This document shows positions 59,648-64,000 of a stretch of DNA of 64,000 bases, piece by piece. The stretch is from Loxodes magnus. Taxonomy: Eukaryota; Ciliophora; Karyorelictea; Loxodida; Loxodidae. How positions within the stretch are numbered: position 1 is the first letter of the stretch; each line of letters begins with the position of its first letter. Below the pieces are notes generated by a model. That model saw only the letters and a list, made by a program, of their open reading frames with translations, had not been told where the DNA came from and searched no databases. Both the position numbers and the translations under genes were made by a program. The stretch covers positions 124,001-188,000 of the forward strand of contig CAMPDV010000516.1 of NCBI GenBank assembly GCA_946699065.1. Direction: 5' to 3'.

Positions 59648-62600
59648 TTTAATAATACCTAAATAGCTTCAATTTGAATAGCAAATGTATAAAAATAAGA
59701 TAAAGTTGATTATCTAACTTATCCTTAATTAATGTAAAACAAATAATTATTTTTAAGTCATTTATTCAAAGTTTAAGATATACATCATTCTTAAAAATAT
59801 AAAATACAGAAAATAGAAATTTTACAGTTTTATTTAATTATATTCTTAGAAATAACCTTCTTTTTTTTTAAAATATTAACTTTTATTGAGTAAGCAACAA
59901 ATCTAAATTATTTTTGTAGTTTCTAATTATGAGACACCATGAAAAATTATTTATCATAAATAAAGAGATGTAATTATTTCCCAGCTTATTAAAATATTTA
60001 ATATAAATTAGCTTTAGAGATATATAGAAATATCTTAAAAGTGTTTAGTAAAAAAAGGTAATTTTTAATTGAAAACATAGATTAATTTCCCTGTAATTAA
60101 TAATATTTATTTTCTTTATTCAAGAAATTCTATTTTTCCCTTTCAATTTAGATTATTTTTATTATAGCTTTACTTAGATTTATTTTTATCTATTATTTAA
60201 TCTACAATTTATTTAAAGATATTATTAAATCTAAAATTTTGTTTCTTTAAATAGTTTTACATTAAGCGAAATTAGCTATTATGCTTTAATAAATAGGGAT
60301 ATAATTGGCAAAATTTTTAAAGTCCTACTTTAATAAGAAATTTAGAAGTTTTTCAATTTAATTTTGCTTTTATAGAAGAGTAAAATTATCTAAATTATGT
60401 ATGCTATACTTTATTTAGAGTGTAATTAGAATAAAATATTTAGAAATTGTTACCGTTTTATGCATCTTTTGCTTAGTTTGCTTAAGAATTTTTTTAATTT
60501 TTAAAGTATATGAAAAAAATCAATTTTGTTTATGCACTTTTGACATTTTTCCTAATAATTTCCATCATTCTACTTAAAGACTAGTAGTATTAATTAAAAG
60601 CTAAAAATAGGAGAAAAAAATGTACAGAAATGATATACATCAAATATTTATTAAATGGGAAGAATAAAAATAACAATTTAATAAATTTATAGCTTTTTAT
60701 ATAATAAAATATTAAGAAATATTTATAAATATAATAAGAAAATAATAAACTTTAAATTTATTGAAATGCAGGACCTATTTAAATTTTCAAAGATTTTGTA
60801 TGGGTAATACTTTATACTGGGTAGCAAAATTACAACTTGCATAAATCAGAAAGAAAATTTTACTACGTAAAGCATGAAATCAGTACTTAGCGTAAATTTT
60901 TAATTTGTATCTGGCTTGTGCTTTTTTTTGTGTAATTAGGTATAATATAAGATAAATTTAAAAAATTAAGAAATTAATTTATTCTTGCGTCTTTTATCAT
61001 TTTTATGCAGTTATTAGGAAAGGAAAAAAAATTATAATCATTATTTAAAAAATTCTTTTTAAGAGCTGTAATATACTTTTGACGGAATCATAAAGTTTAG
61101 ATTATTAAATTTTATTAAATTGAGAAAGCTTTAAAGTTTTTCTATTTCTATGCATTTGGAGTGTATATAGAGTATCTTATATTTATTTAAGAAAAAAAAG
61201 ATAATAAATAATTGTAAACGATATATATGCGTTTTCCTAAATAATGATTTTGTTCATCAACTATAAAATAAGAAAAAAATTCCAAGATAAATACTCTTTT
61301 GTAAGGATTCTATTAACTAATATTTCTAGCCTTTTTGTATTTAAAAATATTTAGAAGAAGAAAAATAATTAATGAAAAAAGTAATTTAAATTGAGAAAAT
61401 AAATATAGTACGAAGCTTATTTAGTTTCTAATTTTCTTATGATATTAAGTGTAATAAACTTCATAATATGATATTTTAGGTATGAATTATAAATAGAATA
61501 TTAAATTAGCTCTATATTATTTTAGATAATATAATTTAATTTTGTTTATAAAGTTTTATCTAAAATTAAATAATTATCTTTTAATAGATCTTCATGACAT
61601 CTAAATCACTCTAAAATTAGTTAAAAAAGCAAGAACTTAAAAAATGTTTATTTAAGCTTTTTAATACTCATTATATAAATGAGCAAGAAAAATAGTTAAG
61701 TAAATGATAAATAAATAATTTTATGATAGACTAGAGTAGCTGAAATTGTTTTACTTGCAATCAAATCGAAATTATCTAAAAACTACAAATAAAATTAATT
61801 ATCCCTTATATTTAGATATAAAATAATCATTATACTCTTAGAATAAAAAATATCAAGAATTACTAAAATTATTATTTTTCATGCTTTTTCAATTATTTTC
61901 TTTTTTGAATGAACTTAATATCTTAAAATTAATTAAAAGGATAGAAGAAAATGAGCATAAAACATATAAAAAGTGAAATGAAAATTATTATATGATATTT
62001 ATGAAGATAAAATTAATTCCTTTATCCTAATATTTGCGCTGATCTAAGTGATTATTATACTGGCTTTTTGTTTAATAGTTTATTACTAAATTTAAAGCCT
62101 TAAAATTTTAATATCCTTTTCATAATTATAACTTAATGTTTATTCAAATTATTGTTACCTTCTCTTTATTCTAAAATAATTCTCTATGATTTCAAATAAA
62201 TTGATAAAGTATTTAGTTATTATGTTTACAACTATTGCTAGATTTAAATCTTTTGCTCTAAGTAATAAATTAAAGGTTCCTATTATAAAATTTATTTATA
62301 CTAAGAAACTACTCTAACTTAATGCTTTAAGTAATTTATTTAGTTTTTTTTGCTAAGATTAATAGAAAAAGCTTCTATAGATATTTATTAAAGTCTAGTT
62401 AAACATTTTTTTTCTAGTAAGGACCAATTTAAGTTTCAGCTAGTTAAATTTTAATTTAATTCTCTATAATATTTATTAAAAATAAAGACCTCTAATTAAT
62501 TTTTATTAAGGAATTAATTAAGAAAATAATAATTTACCAATAAAAAGATTTGATTCAATTTATTAAATCTAGAAATAAGAGCTTTATTATAAATATTTTC

Positions 62601-62797
62601 TAGCAACTTAAGATTCTAGAAGACATTAATTAAAAGCTTCAATCATTTAAAAATATAATTTTAAGGTAAAATTTATTTGTGCTATTATTTTGGAATTCAT
62701 TTAGATTTATTTTTAAAGTATTACATTATACCTTTATGAATCATTTACTGTAAGTAAATCTGCAATACATCATTTATTATTTAATATCTATAAAAGA

Positions 62798-62870
62798 TAC
62801 AGACAGCGGGGATCGAACCCACGACCTACTGCGTGTAAAGCAGTCGTCATAGCCACTAGACCATGTCTGC
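62798..62870 (-). tRNA. tRNA-Val(TAC), inverted copy
   Basis: 73 nt, acceptor GCAGACA/TGTCTGT as in the partner at 47724-47796, anticodon TAC in place of CAC, T-arm GGGTTCGATCC with one changed base, and T4 downstream. The pair is an inverted duplicate in which one wobble base and a T-stem base have changed. Confidence 0.95.
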
Positions 62871-62964
62871 ATATACTTTTAAGTGTTAAACCTTCTTAAG
62901 TTCTTAAAAACTTTAATTAATTTCTTAATTTTCTTAATTAGCTAGCTAACATTTTACCAAATCA

Positions 62965-64000
62965 TCAACGTGTTAAATAAGCCTTGAGTATTAATTTTAA
63001 TCGTACAAGGTTTTTCACTGATTGAAGCTTATAACTCATCTTTTTCAAAACTTCATCTTTACTATTTTTTTCTTCGATGAATTGCAATTAATTCTAGTCT
63101 TGAGCTTAAATACTTACATTATTTTCATTTTCTTCAGATTTTTCCCTACCTGTATTTTTTCAATTACTTCAGTTCTTTGCTTACCTTAGATATTTTCAGT
63201 ATTTTTAGTATCTTCAGTTTATTTCTACTTACATTAATTTCAATAATTTCTTCTTTCCCTTCAATATTTTCAAAATCTTCAGATTTCTCTCTTTCCTCAT
63301 TTTTTCAGAAGCTTCTTTGCTTTTATCATATTCTGGATTTTTTTTATCTTCTTCAGCTTGCTCTAAGTATTAAAACCCTTCTGCTAGCGTTAATTTGCTC
63401 TCTTTTAAGTTTCTATTTTCCTAATTGATATTCTAAAGTACATTTTTCCCCTTATATGCTAGCTACAACCTTTCTAAGACTGAACTGCTTAAAATTAATT
63501 TTATATTACACCACTTTCAGAATACTAATTTAGTAACTTTTAAATTATATACTCACCACTTTTTATCTCTTCAAATACATATGGAGATAGAAAGTTTTCA
63601 TATTGAATGCATTTATCTTCTCTTATCATGCTAATGAACTAGAAAGTTTTCTTTTAATCTTAGCATTCCTAAATTTAAATTTCTAGCTTTTGATTAAGTT
63701 TTCTTCTACTTAATTATTTGCTCTATCCTTCCTAGCACTGTAAAATACTACCGTATCCTTTGCCTTAAAATGATTGGCAAATGATTTTAATTAGTCAAGC
63801 TTCAGATCTATGAAACGTTACTTTGTTTTGAAAAGTTTTTACTTTTAATTGGCTTGGCTATTGTTGATTTGCCTTGTTGGAAATTTTTGTTGGTGCTTTT
63901 GACCATAAAGTAGTTTTGGTTTGAACTAGAGTGGTTTAAGGTGTTTATTGTTGTTTAAATATATTATCCTTTATAAAGCAATTTAGTTAGTTAGATAAGG
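62965..64000 (-). CDS. Acidic coiled-coil protein, right copy, cut by window edge
   Basis: Minus-strand coding enters from the right edge and matches 16.8-18.0 kb closely. It reads a Lys-rich part (DLKLDQLKSFANHFKAKDTV), then AEGFQYLEQAEEDKKNPEYD and a Glu-rich tail with GTAAGT-type short intron candidates (for example near 63.23 and 63.12 kb). It ends at a double TGA (62962-62967) that the left copy lacks, because the duplication breakpoint falls about there (16.8 kb). Compared with the left copy it lacks the GC-rich insertion. The N-terminal part lies outside the window. Confidence 0.55.

Larger units (their letters stand above)
59575..62940 (-). repeat. Right arm of a diverged inverted duplication
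   Basis: Mirror image of 47.65-51.04 kb: tRNA-Ala and tRNA-Val lie at distances symmetric about ~55.3 kb (coordinate sums 110606 and 110594). AT-rich DNA between them retains alignable blocks, best near 61.70-61.93 kb. The outer edge at ~62.94 kb abuts the duplicated acidic gene. No protein gene was recognised inside. Confidence 0.65.

Overview
The window looks like a nuclear contig of a ciliate, most likely a karyorelict such as Loxodes. It is very AT-rich. Recognisable proteins can only be read if TAA and TAG mean glutamine and TGA means tryptophan inside genes but stop at gene ends (the karyorelict code, NCBI table 27). The protein kinase at 53723-54988 shows this best: TGA fills the tryptophan of the APE-loop motif and several other positions, and the frame ends at TGA. 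Because every codon can be sense, an open frame proves nothing here. I relied on motifs, paralogous copies, strand composition, start context and frame-restoring short introns. Introns that can be placed are about 17-38 nt with GT..AG ends. Coding strand is uncertain in several stretches, and this is stated where it applies.

Layout. 1-4.5 kb holds an unassigned plus-strand coding-like stretch converging on a small three-exon minus gene. 6.3-9.0 kb carries a retroelement gag gene (minus) with a divergent plus ORF 48 bp away. 9-16.7 kb holds kelch-like genes (one intact, one frame-broken), two tRNA-Phe genes and several unassigned genes. 16.8-21.1 kb holds a minus-strand RING/B-box/coiled-coil (TRIM-like) gene running into a ~100-bp tandem repeat array and then an acidic region that is duplicated at 63-64 kb. 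22-30.5 kb holds a large plus ORF, a second damaged gag with its own divergent ORF, a WD40 gene and two unassigned genes. 30.7-34.2 kb holds two minus-strand ORFs in one common frame, the second a RING-kelch protein. 35-39.2 kb is a long copy of the ~100-bp array fused to a broken WD40 copy. 39.4-46.8 kb holds an unassigned gene and a large receptor with a periplasmic-binding-protein-like ectodomain and about nine membrane segments.

From 47.7 kb on the sequence is mostly very AT-rich spacer with six tRNA genes, a TKL-type kinase gene and an inverted pair of small paralogous genes. The two tRNA-Val and two tRNA-Ala genes are mirror-symmetric about ~55.3 kb and their flanks align, so this third of the window is an old, diverged inverted duplication.

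No pathway links these genes. The recurring themes are signalling or ubiquitin-type proteins (RING, B-box, kelch, WD40, kinase, receptor), tRNA genes, and repeated segmental duplication with retroelement remnants.
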